64,000 nt of DNA from Maritalea myrionectae DSM 19524 (GCF_000423365.1 NZ_AUHV01000003.1:434001-498000), one strand, 5' to 3'. Shown: positions 9,830 through 18,712, numbered from the stretch's first letter. Program-made: numbers and translations. Notes: generated by a model from the letters alone, not told the origin.

Positions 9830-9843
9830 TTGATCAAGGTCAA
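9830..9843. promoter_or_regulatory. FNR/FnrL-type binding site between hemN and the dipeptidase gene
   Basis: The sequence TTGA-N6-TCAA (TTGAT-CAAG-GTCAA) matches the FNR/FnrL consensus. It sits in a 141-base divergent gap, 52 bases from the hemN ATG and 76 from the dipeptidase ATG. hemN genes of alphaproteobacteria are known FnrL targets. Confidence 0.7.
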
Positions 9844-9919
9844 AAAGGGTGCAACAAAACAAACTCCAAATAATGCGCCGTTCGAGCCGCAAATAAGAAA
9901 TTCAATTAGGGGTATTCAT

Positions 9920-10945
9920 ATGACCGACGCGCCGCAAAAAATATTTGATGGCCATAATGATATTTTGCTGAAATTGCTGGATGAATGCAAAGACGATCCC
10001 GTCCGTGGCTTCTTCACCCCACGCGATGGGCAGCATATTGACCTGCAATCGGCGCAAGAAGGCGGCTTTGCAGGCGGCCTGTTTGCCATGTTCATTCCCC
10101 CTGAAGATGGCAAAAGCTACGAAAAAGCGCCGAGCCAAACCTATGCGATTGGCGAAACCAACAAGATGATCAAGCTGCTGCGCGACATTCAGCGCGCGTC
10201 AGACGGCCAGGTGAAAATCTGTAAAACGGTGAAAGAGATTGAAGAGGCGTTCGCCGGCAACCAGATGGCCCCCGTTTTGCATATCGAGGGCGCCGAGGCG
10301 GTCATGCCCGACATGTCCAACCTAGAAAATCTTTATAAGGAAGGTTTGCGCTCGCTTGGCCCCGTTTGGAGCCGCGAAAACGACTTTGCTTACGGCGTGC
10401 CGTTCAAATTTCCCGCTTCGCCTGACACGGGCCCGGGCCTGAAAGACGCAGGCGTTGAACTGGTCAAAGCCTGTAATCAACTTGGCATTGCCCTCGATTT
10501 GAGTCACATCAACGAAAAAGGCTTTTGGGATGTCGCCAAACATAGCGACATGCCGCTTATTGCCAGCCACTCAAACGCCCATGCCCTGTGCCAATCCACC
10601 CGCAATTTGCTGGACAAGCAGCTTGATGCAATCAAAGACACAGGTGGCATCGCCGGGCTGAATTTTGGCACCATTTTCCTAAACCCAAAAGGCGTGGCGG
10701 ACAGCAAGGTGCCGCTCTCGGTCATGGTGGATCAAGTGCGCTATTTGGTCGATAAAATGGGCGTTGATCATGTGGGCATCGGCTCTGACTATGATGGCAC
10801 CGGCGTTCCCAATGAGGTGAACAGCACAGCCAAGCTGCCAAATCTGGTCAACGCGCTTAAGGAAGCGGGCTTCAACCAGGACGAGCTGGATAAGATCACC
10901 CACAAAAACTGGTTCCGCGTGCTCGGTGATTGCTGGGCCGAATAG
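9920..10945 (+). CDS. Dipeptidase, peptidase family M19 (renal/membrane dipeptidase type)
   Basis: This zinc hydrolase of 341 residues belongs to the amidohydrolase superfamily and is expected to cleave dipeptides, including those with a C-terminal D-residue. The metal ligands are visible: H12-x-D14 in 'DGHNDILLK', a bridging glutamate in 'LHIEGAEAV', and histidines in 'IASHSNAHAL'. 'DHVGIGSDYDG' near the C-terminus carries the last conserved aspartate. There is no signal peptide, so it is cytoplasmic like most bacterial members. The ATG at 9920 follows TTAGGGGTATTC; the reading frame is open far upstream but that part is antisense to hemN and lacks M19 features. Confidence 0.9.
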   Translation: MTDAPQKIFDGHNDILLKLLDECKDDPVRGFFTPRDGQHIDLQSAQEGGFAGGLFAMFIPPEDGKSYEKAPSQTYAIGETNKMIKLLRDIQRASDGQVKICKTVKEIEEAFAGNQMAPVLHIEGAEAVMPDMSNLENLYKEGLRSLGPVWSRENDFAYGVPFKFPASPDTGPGLKDAGVELVKACNQLGIALDLSHINEKGFWDVAKHSDMPLIASHSNAHALCQSTRNLLDKQLDAIKDTGGIAGLNFGTIFLNPKGVADSKVPLSVMVDQVRYLVDKMGVDHVGIGSDYDGTGVPNEVNSTAKLPNLVNALKEAGFNQDELDKITHKNWFRVLGDCWAE

Positions 10946-10972
10946 GCACACACTTTTTTGAATATTTTAAAG

Positions 10973-11004
10973 GCCCATCCCTTAAATGGGCGTGCGCCTT
11001 TTTT
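10973..11004 (+). terminator. Probable terminator after the dipeptidase gene
   Basis: Stem GCCCAT / ATGGGC, with outer AGGC/GCCT pairing, is followed by TTTTTT. It overlaps the 3' end of the convergent methyltransferase gene. Confidence 0.5.
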
Positions 11005-11512
11005 GTGATCCTTGCACATGAATCGGCTTTGGCTCAACTGGCCCGCCAACACGCACGGGTCGTGGCGCAAAACGCCCCAGTGTCGCAATGCGATCATACA
11101 TAACGATCGCCCCGGCCGTCGCCACATTCAGGCAAAAGCTTGTGGGTATTTTGATGATGTGATCGCACATCTCCATAATCTCAGGCGAAAGCGATGCCCG
11201 CTCGGGCCCTAAAATGTATGCTGCCTGCGTCGGGTGCCGAAAGCTCGGCAAATCAATTGCATCGTCAGTCAATTCAATGCCCACCAATTGGCAGCGGTCG
11301 GGCAGCGTGATGTCGTTTGGTTTATCCCAGGCGTAATAAGGCATGTTGGTCAATGATCGTGAGGTGTCCGACACCATATCATTCAACCGCAAACGCGAGG
11401 CCGCCACGGTAAAACAAAAGCTCGCACCGAACCCATGTCCGGTGCGCGCCAAATTACCAAAATTCTGCATTTTGGAAATCTTCTCTGCCCCAATGGCAAA
11501 ATATCCGCGCAT
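10982..11512 (-). CDS. SPOUT-class RNA 2'-O-methyltransferase (TrmH/SpoU family)
   Basis: This 176-residue protein consists of a SpoU methyltransferase domain alone, without the N-terminal RNA-binding extension of RlmB. The three knot motifs are visible: 'NFGNLARTGHGFGASF' (motif 1, catalytic-type N and R), 'AYILGPERASLSPEIM' (motif 2) and 'IPTSFCLNVATAGAIVMYD' (motif 3). It would methylate a ribose in tRNA or rRNA using SAM; the target nucleotide cannot be assigned. AAAGGGTGAG precedes the ATG. The MFS gene upstream ends 27 bases earlier, so the two may share a transcript. Confidence 0.88.
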   Translation of the reverse strand: MRGYFAIGAEKISKMQNFGNLARTGHGFGASFCFTVAASRLRLNDMVSDTSRSLTNMPYYAWDKPNDITLPDRCQLVGIELTDDAIDLPSFRHPTQAAYILGPERASLSPEIMEMCDHIIKIPTSFCLNVATAGAIVMYDRIATLGRFAPRPVRVGGPVEPKPIHVQGSQKRRTPI

Positions 11513-11539
11513 CGACTCACCCTTTTTTCGAAAAAGGAT

Positions 11540-12811
11540 TTAGACAGTTTCCGCCGTTTTGGGAAGGTCTGACGCCTCCTCAGGTGAGGTAAACGGCACA
11601 AACTTGATCAATATCAGCGCAATGATCCCCAATACCAACGTGATTGTGCCACCAAAAACAAAGGGCACCCCAATATGATAAATCGAGGCCAAAGTTGCCC
11701 CGATAAAGGGCGCGGAAATCATGGCAACCAGCGACAAGCTCTCATTCACTGCCGTCACGCGCCCCATTTTTCCTGACGGTGTTTCAAGCTGCAACACAGT
11801 CCTTAGCGGCACAAATGTGCCTGTGCCGACAAACCCAACCAAGAAAAAGGCCGCCACAAAAATGTAGGGATGGATGGACCAACCATAAATAGCGACACTG
11901 CCCAACAGCATCGTCATAGCAGACACAATGATCATCGATGGTCCGATCAACAGGAAGGGATGGATGTGGCGCTTCATACTGCCCAACGTCACAGCGCCCA
12001 GAATGCCCCCGCCGCCCACGGCAGCAACAGAAATGCCCAAAATGGTGGCGTCAAAGCCCAATTCACGCGTGACAGGCCCAATCAACGTGTCATGCAAAAA
12101 TATGGCAAAGAAACCCATGGCGCCAAGCATGATTGTGGTCCACAGGGCGGGCGTTGAAAACACAATTGCAAACCCTGAAAGAATGTCGTTCAACATCGAG
12201 GCCTTGCCGCCTTCTTCTTGTTGGGCGTCATGATCTTCAGTTTGTTTTGCCTCAATTTTCCGAGGCAACGTCATGAAGATTGCCATCGCCAACAGCGATA
12301 CAGCTCCGTTAACCCCAAAAACTGCTTGTGGACTAACCCAAATCAACAATGCGCCGCCAACCGCAGGCCCTGCCACCTTTGACGCCTGATTGATCACATG
12401 GCTCACACTATTGGTGGCCATCAACTCATCACGTTCGACCAACGCTTGGATCGCCACCTGCTTTGCTGGCGAGAAGAAACTGTCAATTGATGACCTCAAC
12501 GCAATGAGAGCCAACATGATTTCAGGCTGACTGGCAAATATCAAAGAGAACGTTGAAAGTGCGCGGCCCAAGTTCGACAGCACCAACACACTTTTGAGAT
12601 CGCTACGATCAACAAGTGCGCCCGCAAGCGGCCCAACCAAGATGTAGGGAAGCGAAAATGAGACCGCGAACCACGCGAAATAGATCGTGTCGACTTGCCA
12701 GACATAAGTGAACAACGTGATGACGGCCACATAGTCGAGCCAATCGGCAAAGTCCGCGGGCAATTGCGCAGCCAATATGCGCCGCATATTCTTATTCTTC
12801 GGCAGTCTCAC
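11540..12811 (-). CDS. MFS transporter, EntS-like drug/siderophore exporter type
   Basis: This inner-membrane protein has 423 residues and about twelve hydrophobic segments. The pattern is that of the MFS_3/EntS-like group: 'YILVGPLAGALVDRSDLKSVLVLSNLGRALSTF' contains the loop 2-3 motif A, and 'FVPLRTVLQLETPSGKMGRVTAVNESL' is typical of the C-terminal half. A polar central loop near residues 190-210 separates the halves. It likely exports a small hydrophobic compound by proton antiport, but the substrate is unknown. A second, related transporter lies at 19374-20672. Confidence 0.85.
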   Translation of the reverse strand: MRLPKNKNMRRILAAQLPADFADWLDYVAVITLFTYVWQVDTIYFAWFAVSFSLPYILVGPLAGALVDRSDLKSVLVLSNLGRALSTFSLIFASQPEIMLALIALRSSIDSFFSPAKQVAIQALVERDELMATNSVSHVINQASKVAGPAVGGALLIWVSPQAVFGVNGAVSLLAMAIFMTLPRKIEAKQTEDHDAQQEEGGKASMLNDILSGFAIVFSTPALWTTIMLGAMGFFAIFLHDTLIGPVTRELGFDATILGISVAAVGGGGILGAVTLGSMKRHIHPFLLIGPSMIIVSAMTMLLGSVAIYGWSIHPYIFVAAFFLVGFVGTGTFVPLRTVLQLETPSGKMGRVTAVNESLSLVAMISAPFIGATLASIYHIGVPFVFGGTITLVLGIIALILIKFVPFTSPEEASDLPKTAETV

Positions 12812-12875
12812 CTAAATATCCTCCCCAAAATATAGCCTCAGATATAGGTTGGGGAGAAATAACGTCAACGTTTGA

Positions 12876-13370
12876 TCAGCTAAATTCTGAAATCCGCTGC
12901 AATGCTGCAAGGGAAGACAAGCACGCCGCCACCGCCTCACGTCCCTTATTTTCCGCATCAGCAGAACTGCGGACCACCGCTTGTTCTTGGGTATAAGTGG
13001 TTAAAATACCGAAGCAAATCGGCACCTCGGTTTCAAGGCTTGCTTCCATAATCCCCATAGTCGCCCCAAGCGAAATAAATTCGAAATGTGCCGTATCACC
13101 TTTGATCACGCACCCCAAGCAAGCCACACCATCATAGCGACCAGATTGGGCCAGCTTTTTTGCGATCAATGGCATTTCAAACGCGCCCGGCGCTTCAAAC
13201 ACATCCTCCTCGGCAAGGGCCAGCCCGGCTTCGGCAAGTTCCAAACGCGCGCCATCCAGCAAGCCGTGAGTCACTTTGGGATTAAACTGGCTCACAACAA
13301 TCGCCACGCGGGCATTATCGATAATTGTGGTTTCACCACGGGTCTTAATCGTCTCACTCATATCAAACAT
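12876..13370 (-). CDS. ribH: 6,7-dimethyl-8-ribityllumazine synthase
   Basis: This enzyme condenses the RibB product (3,4-dihydroxy-2-butanone 4-phosphate) with the RibD product to give lumazine, the penultimate riboflavin precursor. The 164-residue protein shows the family segments 'RVAIVVSQFNPKVTHGLLDGA', 'VFEAPGAFEMPLIAKKL', 'GVACLGCVIKGDTAHFEFIS' and 'PICFGILTTYTQEQA'. The last position, often His in TxxTxEQA, is a Tyr here. Two starts are possible (13370 and the ATG at 13361). The first overlaps the ribBA stop by eight bases. It is the last gene of the rib operon. Confidence 0.93.
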   Translation of the reverse strand: MFDMSETIKTRGETTIIDNARVAIVVSQFNPKVTHGLLDGARLELAEAGLALAEEDVFEAPGAFEMPLIAKKLAQSGRYDGVACLGCVIKGDTAHFEFISLGATMGIMEASLETEVPICFGILTTYTQEQAVVRSSADAENKGREAVAACLSSLAALQRISEFS

Positions 13371-14580
13371 TTTCCGGTAGATTATGGTTTAGTTTTTCGC
13401 GTTTGGTTTCAAGATAACCGGCATTCTGCGGAGTTGCTCCAACCTGAAGTGGCCGCACCTCCTGCAAAGTAATCCCCATGCCTTCCAGCGCTTTGGCCTT
13501 TGCAGGGTTGTTGGACAAGAGGCTGATGCTGTTCAGCCCCAAATCCTTCAAAATAGCAGCCGCAATATCAAACTGGCGCGCATCAATTGGCAGGCCAAGC
13601 GCACGATTTGCGTCCACCGTATCCATGCCCTTGTCCTGCAATTGATAGGCCCTGATCTTGTTGCCAATGCCAATGCCGCGCCCTTCATGGCCCCGCATAT
13701 AGATGATGACGCCGCCATCGGGGTGGGCGTCAATCTCAGCCATCGCCGCTTGCAATTGCGGCCCGCAATCGCACCGTTTTGAGCCAAAGGCATCGCCGGT
13801 CAAACATTCCGAATGCACCCGCACGAGCGGATTGTCGCCAAGCGGTTGATGAAGCAAGGCAACATGTTCCTCGCCGCTGGCAATTTCGCGATAGGCCAAA
13901 ACCTCAAAATCATGATTGGTGTGATGGGTGGGCAACTGGCTGGCGGCAACGCGCGACACCAAAGCATTTGACGCCCGGGTGGGCCCGCCCAAATGCGCCA
14001 CCAGCTCCGCAATCGACAGCATGGGCAGATCATGCGCCTTGGCAAAACTCTCAAGTTCATCACCCTTGGCCATGTGGCCATCTTCGCCCATCACTTCACA
14101 AATCACTGCCGCAGGGTTTAGCCCGGCCAACTGCATCAAATCCACAGAGGCTTCCGTATGGCCATTGCGCACACGACTGCCGCCTTCTGCTGCGCGCAGC
14201 GGAAACACATGCCCCGGCGAAACAATCTCGCCTGGCAGGACATCTGGCTTAATCGCCGTCATAATGGTTTGCGACCGGTCATAGGCCGAAATGCCAGTGG
14301 TGATCCCATCCCGCGCTTCAATCGAAACCGTGAAAGCGGTAGAGCGGTTGGCGCGGTTTTGCTTGACCATGGGCGGCAAACCCAACCTATCAATCTGCTC
14401 GCCGCTCATCGGCAGGCAAATCAACCCGCAACCCTCTTTGGCCATAAAGCGTACCGCTTCAGGCGTGGCAAACTCAGCAGCGATAACCAAATCGCCTTCG
14501 TTTTCGCGGTCCTCATCGTCGGTCAGAACGATCATGCCGCCATTTTTCAAGTGCTCTACTGCGCGTTGTAACCGAGACAT
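13363..14580 (-). CDS. ribBA: Bifunctional DHBP synthase / GTP cyclohydrolase II
   Basis: This fused enzyme of 405 residues supplies both branches of riboflavin synthesis. The N-terminal RibB domain (about 1-200) makes 3,4-dihydroxy-2-butanone 4-phosphate and shows the acidic metal loop DDEDRENEGD near residue 21 and 'GHTEASVDL' near 136. The C-terminal RibA domain (about 210-400) opens GTP. It has the zinc cysteines in C-LTGDAFGSKR-C-D-C and 'HEGRGIGIGNKIRAYQLQDKGMDTVDAN'. The motif set of both domains looks intact, so both activities are likely. The start overlaps the end of the riboflavin synthase gene by 25 bases. Confidence 0.93.
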   Translation of the reverse strand: MSRLQRAVEHLKNGGMIVLTDDEDRENEGDLVIAAEFATPEAVRFMAKEGCGLICLPMSGEQIDRLGLPPMVKQNRANRSTAFTVSIEARDGITTGISAYDRSQTIMTAIKPDVLPGEIVSPGHVFPLRAAEGGSRVRNGHTEASVDLMQLAGLNPAAVICEVMGEDGHMAKGDELESFAKAHDLPMLSIAELVAHLGGPTRASNALVSRVAASQLPTHHTNHDFEVLAYREIASGEEHVALLHQPLGDNPLVRVHSECLTGDAFGSKRCDCGPQLQAAMAEIDAHPDGGVIIYMRGHEGRGIGIGNKIRAYQLQDKGMDTVDANRALGLPIDARQFDIAAAILKDLGLNSISLLSNNPAKAKALEGMGITLQEVRPLQVGATPQNAGYLETKREKLNHNLPENV

Positions 14581-15164
14581 AGCCGCTCCACATATTTAGC
14601 AATAACGTCGTTTTCCACATGGATCTGATCGCCCACTTGCCGGGCATGCAAATTGGTGTGCGTCCATGTGTGAGGGATGATGGTCAGCCCAATGCGGCTA
14701 CCTGCCGCGTGATCATCAAGATTGTTGATGGTGAGGCTAATGCCATCCAATGAAATTGAGCCCTTCTCCACGCAATAACGCCCTAAGGATTGCGGCAATT
14801 CCAGCTCGATCAAATGCGCACCAGCTTGCTCTTCAATGGAAGACAGCGTCGCAATGCCATCCACATGCCCTTGCACCAAATGGCCGGACAATTTGGTTTC
14901 CAGCGCCACTGCACGCTCCAGATTGACTCGATCACCCGTTTGGATCGACCCAAGCGCCGTGCGCGACAGGCTTTCGGGGCTAACATAAAACTCCGCCAAG
15001 CCAGCGGCATCAAAGGTCACCACAGTGAGGCAAACGCCGTTGATCGCGACACTCTCGCCCAAAGCAAGGTCACTATAGGTTGTATCGATTTCAAAAACCC
15101 GCGCGCCATCATCGTCTCGCACAGACTGAACAGCGCCCAAACGATCAATTATTCCCGAAAACAT
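14556..15164 (-). CDS. ribE: Riboflavin synthase, alpha subunit type
   Basis: This enzyme dismutates two lumazine molecules to riboflavin and a pyrimidine. The protein has about 202 residues and two repeated barrels, each beginning with a conserved motif: the N-terminal 'MFSGIIDRLGAVQSV' and the second 'HLVQGHVDGIATL' region near residue 97. The internal pairs 'SVAINGVCLTVV' and 'SISLDGISLTINNL' show the duplication. The ATG at 15164 is chosen because all family members start with MFTGI/MFSGI. An open frame upstream to 15260 lies inside ribD. The start overlaps the ribD end by 20 bases. Confidence 0.93.
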   Translation of the reverse strand: MFSGIIDRLGAVQSVRDDDGARVFEIDTTYSDLALGESVAINGVCLTVVTFDAAGLAEFYVSPESLSRTALGSIQTGDRVNLERAVALETKLSGHLVQGHVDGIATLSSIEEQAGAHLIELELPQSLGRYCVEKGSISLDGISLTINNLDDHAAGSRIGLTIIPHTWTHTNLHARQVGDQIHVENDVIAKYVERLCLGYNAQ

Positions 15165-16176
15165 CGGCTTCTCCTTCACACTGTTCGCCATTGAGCGAAG
15201 GATCGGCATAAACCGCACGAATGCGATCATTGTCTGCCAAACGTTCAATGGTGATATCAAGATTGACTAGTTTGAGCGCACGGCAGGCCGCCGCCAATTC
15301 CGGCCCCGCTTCCACAAGCACTTCCATGCATCCACTCTGCCCAAGATCAGCCAGCGCCGACTTTAAATCCGTCGCGATGATCGGCCTAAACCCACGGGCC
15401 CGCGCTTCCTGCAAATAGGCAGAAGGCACGCGTCCGCGGCGATCTAAAATCACCAGGGGTCGCACCTTGTCTGACACATCATCCACATGTCGCACGGTGA
15501 AATGGGGATCATCTGCCAAAACAGTGCCCGACCCGGTCACAATGGCATCCGCCCGTCGCCGCAGCTTATGGGCAAATTTAAGGGAAGAAGCGCGTGTAAA
15601 AGTCTTATCACCCACAGGTGGGATCATGCTGCCATTTGCATCCACAGCAACCTTCAGCGTCACAAATGGCCGTTGGGTCTTAGCAAAATGCAGGAAGGGC
15701 GCGATCAATCGGCGGCAATCTAAATGCAACGCTTTTGCAAAGTCCTCATGCCGTTTGGAAAGGAAGTGCACCTCAATACCCGCGTCGCGCAACTTGGCGG
15801 CCCCGCCGCCGATCACCCGTGGGTTTAGATCCTGAGCGCCAATCCAAACACTTTTGACGCCCGCATCGATCAAACCATCAACGCATGGAGGTGTGCGGCC
15901 AAAATGAGCGCATGGTTCCAGTGTCACAACTGCGGTATGGGGTTTGGACCCAGCGGGAAGTTCAGCCAGTGCCATCCGCTCAGCGTGCGGCTGCCCCGCC
16001 GCCTGGTGCGCGCCAATGGACAGAATTTCTCCTGCCTGATCCAACAACACACAACCCACAGGCGGGTTGGGCGCAGTTGACCCATCAAACAAACGCGCTG
16101 CCCTTAACGCATAGCGAAACGCCTGCTCGATAAGAGCAGTGTCTTCAACCGGATTTTCAATTGGTACGACTTTCAT
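15145..16176 (-). CDS. ribD: Bifunctional diaminohydroxyphosphoribosylaminopyrimidine deaminase / reductase
   Basis: This 343-residue enzyme deaminates and then reduces the GTP cyclohydrolase II product. The deaminase domain (about 15-140) has the zinc motif H-A-E in 'GQPHAERMALAEL' and P-C-A-H-F-G-R-T-P-P-C. The reductase domain (about 165-330) starts at 'RPFVTLKVAVDANG' and contains 'ADAIVTGSGTVLADDPHFTVR'. It is the first gene of the rib operon, and an FMN riboswitch stands about 120 bases upstream. The ribosome site GAGG lies in the loop of a small hairpin that reaches the start codon (16176-16205). Confidence 0.93.
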   Translation of the reverse strand: MKVVPIENPVEDTALIEQAFRYALRAARLFDGSTAPNPPVGCVLLDQAGEILSIGAHQAAGQPHAERMALAELPAGSKPHTAVVTLEPCAHFGRTPPCVDGLIDAGVKSVWIGAQDLNPRVIGGGAAKLRDAGIEVHFLSKRHEDFAKALHLDCRRLIAPFLHFAKTQRPFVTLKVAVDANGSMIPPVGDKTFTRASSLKFAHKLRRRADAIVTGSGTVLADDPHFTVRHVDDVSDKVRPLVILDRRGRVPSAYLQEARARGFRPIIATDLKSALADLGQSGCMEVLVEAGPELAAACRALKLVNLDITIERLADNDRIRAVYADPSLNGEQCEGEADVFGNN

Positions 16177-16205
16177 TCGCCCACCTCAAAACATGATAGG
16201 GCGAA
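16176..16205 (-). promoter_or_regulatory. Hairpin enclosing the ribD ribosome-binding site
   Basis: On the minus strand TTCGCCC pairs perfectly with GGGCGAA; the last A of the second arm is the A of the ribD ATG. The GAGG ribosome site (16184-16187) lies in the 16-base loop beside the stem. This could be the expression platform of the FMN riboswitch acting at translation. No T-tract terminator is seen in the leader. Confidence 0.45.
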
Positions 16206-16297
16206 ACACGTGCCATACGACACGAACAGCCTACGCCAAGGCGCACGACTGCTAAGACAATAGGCGCAAACACCCACTATGGGCGTTGCCAGTCTTT

Positions 16298-16441
<144 letters not shown>

Positions 16442-16526
16442 GGCCGCACTGCGGCCAAGTGGCAAGAACTTAGTCGATTTCCGCCTGAACGTAAAGACAA
16501 CAATAAATCAGCAAAAAGTGAACAGA
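16442..16526 (-). promoter_or_regulatory. Leader and presumed promoter region of the rib operon
   Basis: Between the riboswitch and the end of the GyrI-like gene lie 85 bases that must contain the rib promoter unless transcription enters from upstream. I see the small GC hairpin next to the riboswitch and an AT-rich patch at 16500-16520. No clear -35/-10 pair can be called. Confidence 0.3.
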
Positions 16527-17171
16527 TCAGGCTGGCTTAATCGGTTGGCGCAAAACAGTTTTTAGTTTTTCCGGCGCCACACGACGCGGATCGTTCAAAT
16601 AAATCTCATGATGTTTCATATGCATCTGCAACCCATTTTCGGGAATAAACTCATGATGCATTTTGTGAAGAATCGGCCCCTCCTCATCATAAGACCCCAC
16701 ATGTAAAACCTGCACGCAATCGCCCTCATGGTAGGTTTCCAACCGCACCTTGCGCAGCAACTCTTCGCTGGTCGGCGGCTCCTTTTTCCCCGCATTTTTG
16801 GCGATGGCTGCGGTGCGCACTTGTTCCACATCATCTTTGGTCAGCCAATCCGGCTGGCGGATCATCATCGTCCACAACCACTGATCCTTTTCCCGCGCGA
16901 TAAAGGTATTCATGTCCTCTGCCCACCAAAGCCCTTGCAGGGGGCCGACAACATAGTCCATTTCCAACTCGGTTTTAGAGAGAAATTTCAAACCATAACT
17001 CATGCTGTATAGCGCGCCGATCGAGGGCGCATAGCTCTCCCCAATAGGGCCGCCCTCCCCATCAATCATCAAATAATTCATGGGGGGCACATCTATTCGA
17101 TCAAACCGTCCCACCTTGCCCGAATAATAGGGTTTATCGCGTTTCTTGAAATCCAGTTTTTCCATGCTCAC
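16527..17171 (-). CDS. GyrI-like small-molecule-binding domain protein
   Basis: This soluble protein of 214 residues has a GyrI/SOUL-like fold. Typical segments are 'VPPMNYLMIDGEGGP' (first strand), 'LEMDYVVGPLQGLWWAED' and 'YHEGDCVQVLHVGSYDEEGPIL...HEFIPENGL' (the HVGSYDxE core), followed by 'HHEIYLNDPRRVAPEKLKTVLRQP'. Such proteins bind small hydrophobic or cationic ligands, and some hydrolyse them. The GTG at 17171 overlaps the stop of the AraC-type regulator (GTGA); an ATG two codons later is an alternative. The regulator itself ends in the same kind of domain, so the pair may share a ligand. Confidence 0.82.
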   Translation of the reverse strand: MSMEKLDFKKRDKPYYSGKVGRFDRIDVPPMNYLMIDGEGGPIGESYAPSIGALYSMSYGLKFLSKTELEMDYVVGPLQGLWWAEDMNTFIAREKDQWLWTMMIRQPDWLTKDDVEQVRTAAIAKNAGKKEPPTSEELLRKVRLETYHEGDCVQVLHVGSYDEEGPILHKMHHEFIPENGLQMHMKHHEIYLNDPRRVAPEKLKTVLRQPIKPA

Positions 17172-18025
17172 ACCTCAGCCAATGGCAAATAAATGTCAGT
17201 AAGAAGGTCGGCTGGCGATACTTCACGTGGGTTGTTGCGATAGGCTTCCACACAAGGGGCATCGCCCAACTCATATCCATTGGTGGTGAGCCAAGTGCCA
17301 AAAAGCCATCGGTAGGCGTCAGCCATTTCCGCATAGGCGCCCTGATAACGCAAAACGGCATAACGCCCGCCTTTCACCACCCGCGTTTGGAAATGCTCGG
17401 GCATCTCAACATCCCCCTCCATCACCGCACCGGCAAATGATTGCAGATCAGGCTCCGGCACGCTGTCGGGGTCATGGTAATAGATGGCCATGGCGTGTCG
17501 CATTTGAGGCAAAAGACCCGCTTGCCCGAGCCAGCCAAAAACAGGCTCAAACACCCGCCCAATATCCATATAATCCCCTTGATGCGGCAAGCCGATCAAG
17601 GTTTGCGGTTTTATCGATCTAATTTCTACGGGGTACAAATGCCCTTCTCCTTGCGCGATGGCCTCCTGCAATTTGACATGCGCACCCGCACGACGAAACT
17701 GTGCCGGAGGCTGACCATAAATCTGCGTGAAAGCCCGAGAAAAGGCAGCCAGACTGGAATAGCCCGACCGTTCGGCAATCTCCTCAATAGAGATTTTGCT
17801 GTGCGCCAATTGCCCCGCCGCGCGATGCAAACGCAATCGCTTCACGGTTGCGGCAATGGTTTCCCCCTGAATTGCCCGATAAACTCGATGCCAATGATAG
17901 GGCGACATACACGCCACATCGGCCAGAAGCTGCAAATCGATCGGCTCGTCCAAATGGTCATAAATATAATTGACCACCCGATCGATCCGCTTACGATAGC
18001 TAAGCTGCTGTTGGCTCATTTGCAT
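17168..18025 (-). CDS. AraC-family transcriptional regulator with GyrI-like effector domain
   Basis: This regulator of about 285 residues has two parts. The N-terminal AraC-type double helix-turn-helix (about 8-110) contains 'PIDLQLLADVACMSPYHWHRVYRAIQGETIAATVKRLRLHRAAGQLA' and 'EEIAERSGYSSLAAFSRAFTQIYGQPPAQFRR'. The C-terminal GyrI-like ligand domain (about 125-280) includes 'GRYAVLRYQGAYAEMADAYRWLFGTWL'. This is the Rob/SoxS-related layout with a fused effector domain. I place the start at the ATG at 18025, which AAGGA precedes; the open frame continues upstream without homology. It overlaps the standalone GyrI-like gene and probably controls it. Confidence 0.85.
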   Translation of the reverse strand: MQMSQQQLSYRKRIDRVVNYIYDHLDEPIDLQLLADVACMSPYHWHRVYRAIQGETIAATVKRLRLHRAAGQLAHSKISIEEIAERSGYSSLAAFSRAFTQIYGQPPAQFRRAGAHVKLQEAIAQGEGHLYPVEIRSIKPQTLIGLPHQGDYMDIGRVFEPVFGWLGQAGLLPQMRHAMAIYYHDPDSVPEPDLQSFAGAVMEGDVEMPEHFQTRVVKGGRYAVLRYQGAYAEMADAYRWLFGTWLTTNGYELGDAPCVEAYRNNPREVSPADLLTDIYLPLAEV

Positions 18026-18142
18026 TCTGCTCTTTTCCTTTTGATTGGCTCGGGTTAAAAGCATGCACAAAAGCGATTGATAAATCTTGCGCATTTGGAA
18101 ATCTGGACCAATGCGCAATATTGTTTGCCAAAGGGAACATAA

Positions 18143-18712
18143 ATGTCGACCTATTTCTACTTTGCATATGGCTCAAATCTATTGAATGAGCGGTTGCAAA
18201 ATAGGTGCCCCACGGCCCGCCCTGTCGCCAATGCTTTTGCGCCAGGTTATGGCGTCAACTTTGGCAAAATCGGTCACGACGATCATGGCGGTTCCGGCAA
18301 AGGCACAATTTTTAAAAGCGACAACGCCAATGAACGGGTTTATGGCGTGGTCTATGAGATGCATCTTGAAGAAGCATCAATATTGGACCGGATTGAAGGC
18401 ATTCATCTGACCCTGCCCACCACCTATATTCGCGACGCAAACTTTTTGGTGCACACCGATGCGGGCGACCAATTTCAAACTGTCACCTATATCGCTGAGC
18501 CGGATCAAACGCCGCCAAAGCCATATCAGTGGTATTGGGCGCTTTGCCTGTCCGGTGCCATCCAAAATGACTTACCGAAAGCGCATCAGGAGCATTTGGC
18601 CAGCTTTGAGCATATGCCCGATCCCGACCCGCAACGCCCCGGCAAACTGGAAGCTGAAATGTTGTTGAAGAAGGCCGGATTTGATTATCTGCTGGGCCCA
18701 GAAGCCGCGTAA
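18143..18712 (+). CDS. Gamma-glutamylcyclotransferase-like protein
   Basis: This 189-residue soluble protein has a GGCT fold. The substrate-binding Y-G-S-N-L motif is at residues 9-13 ('YFAYGSNLLNERLQNRCPTA'). The conserved 'ERVYGVVYEMHLEEASILDRIEGI' segment includes the acidic residue expected to act as general base. Members release 5-oxoproline from gamma-glutamyl amines or peptides; the actual substrate is unknown. GGGAAC precedes the ATG. The rluA gene follows after two bases, so the two are one transcript. Confidence 0.85.
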   Translation: MSTYFYFAYGSNLLNERLQNRCPTARPVANAFAPGYGVNFGKIGHDDHGGSGKGTIFKSDNANERVYGVVYEMHLEEASILDRIEGIHLTLPTTYIRDANFLVHTDAGDQFQTVTYIAEPDQTPPKPYQWYWALCLSGAIQNDLPKAHQEHLASFEHMPDPDPQRPGKLEAEMLLKKAGFDYLLGPEAA

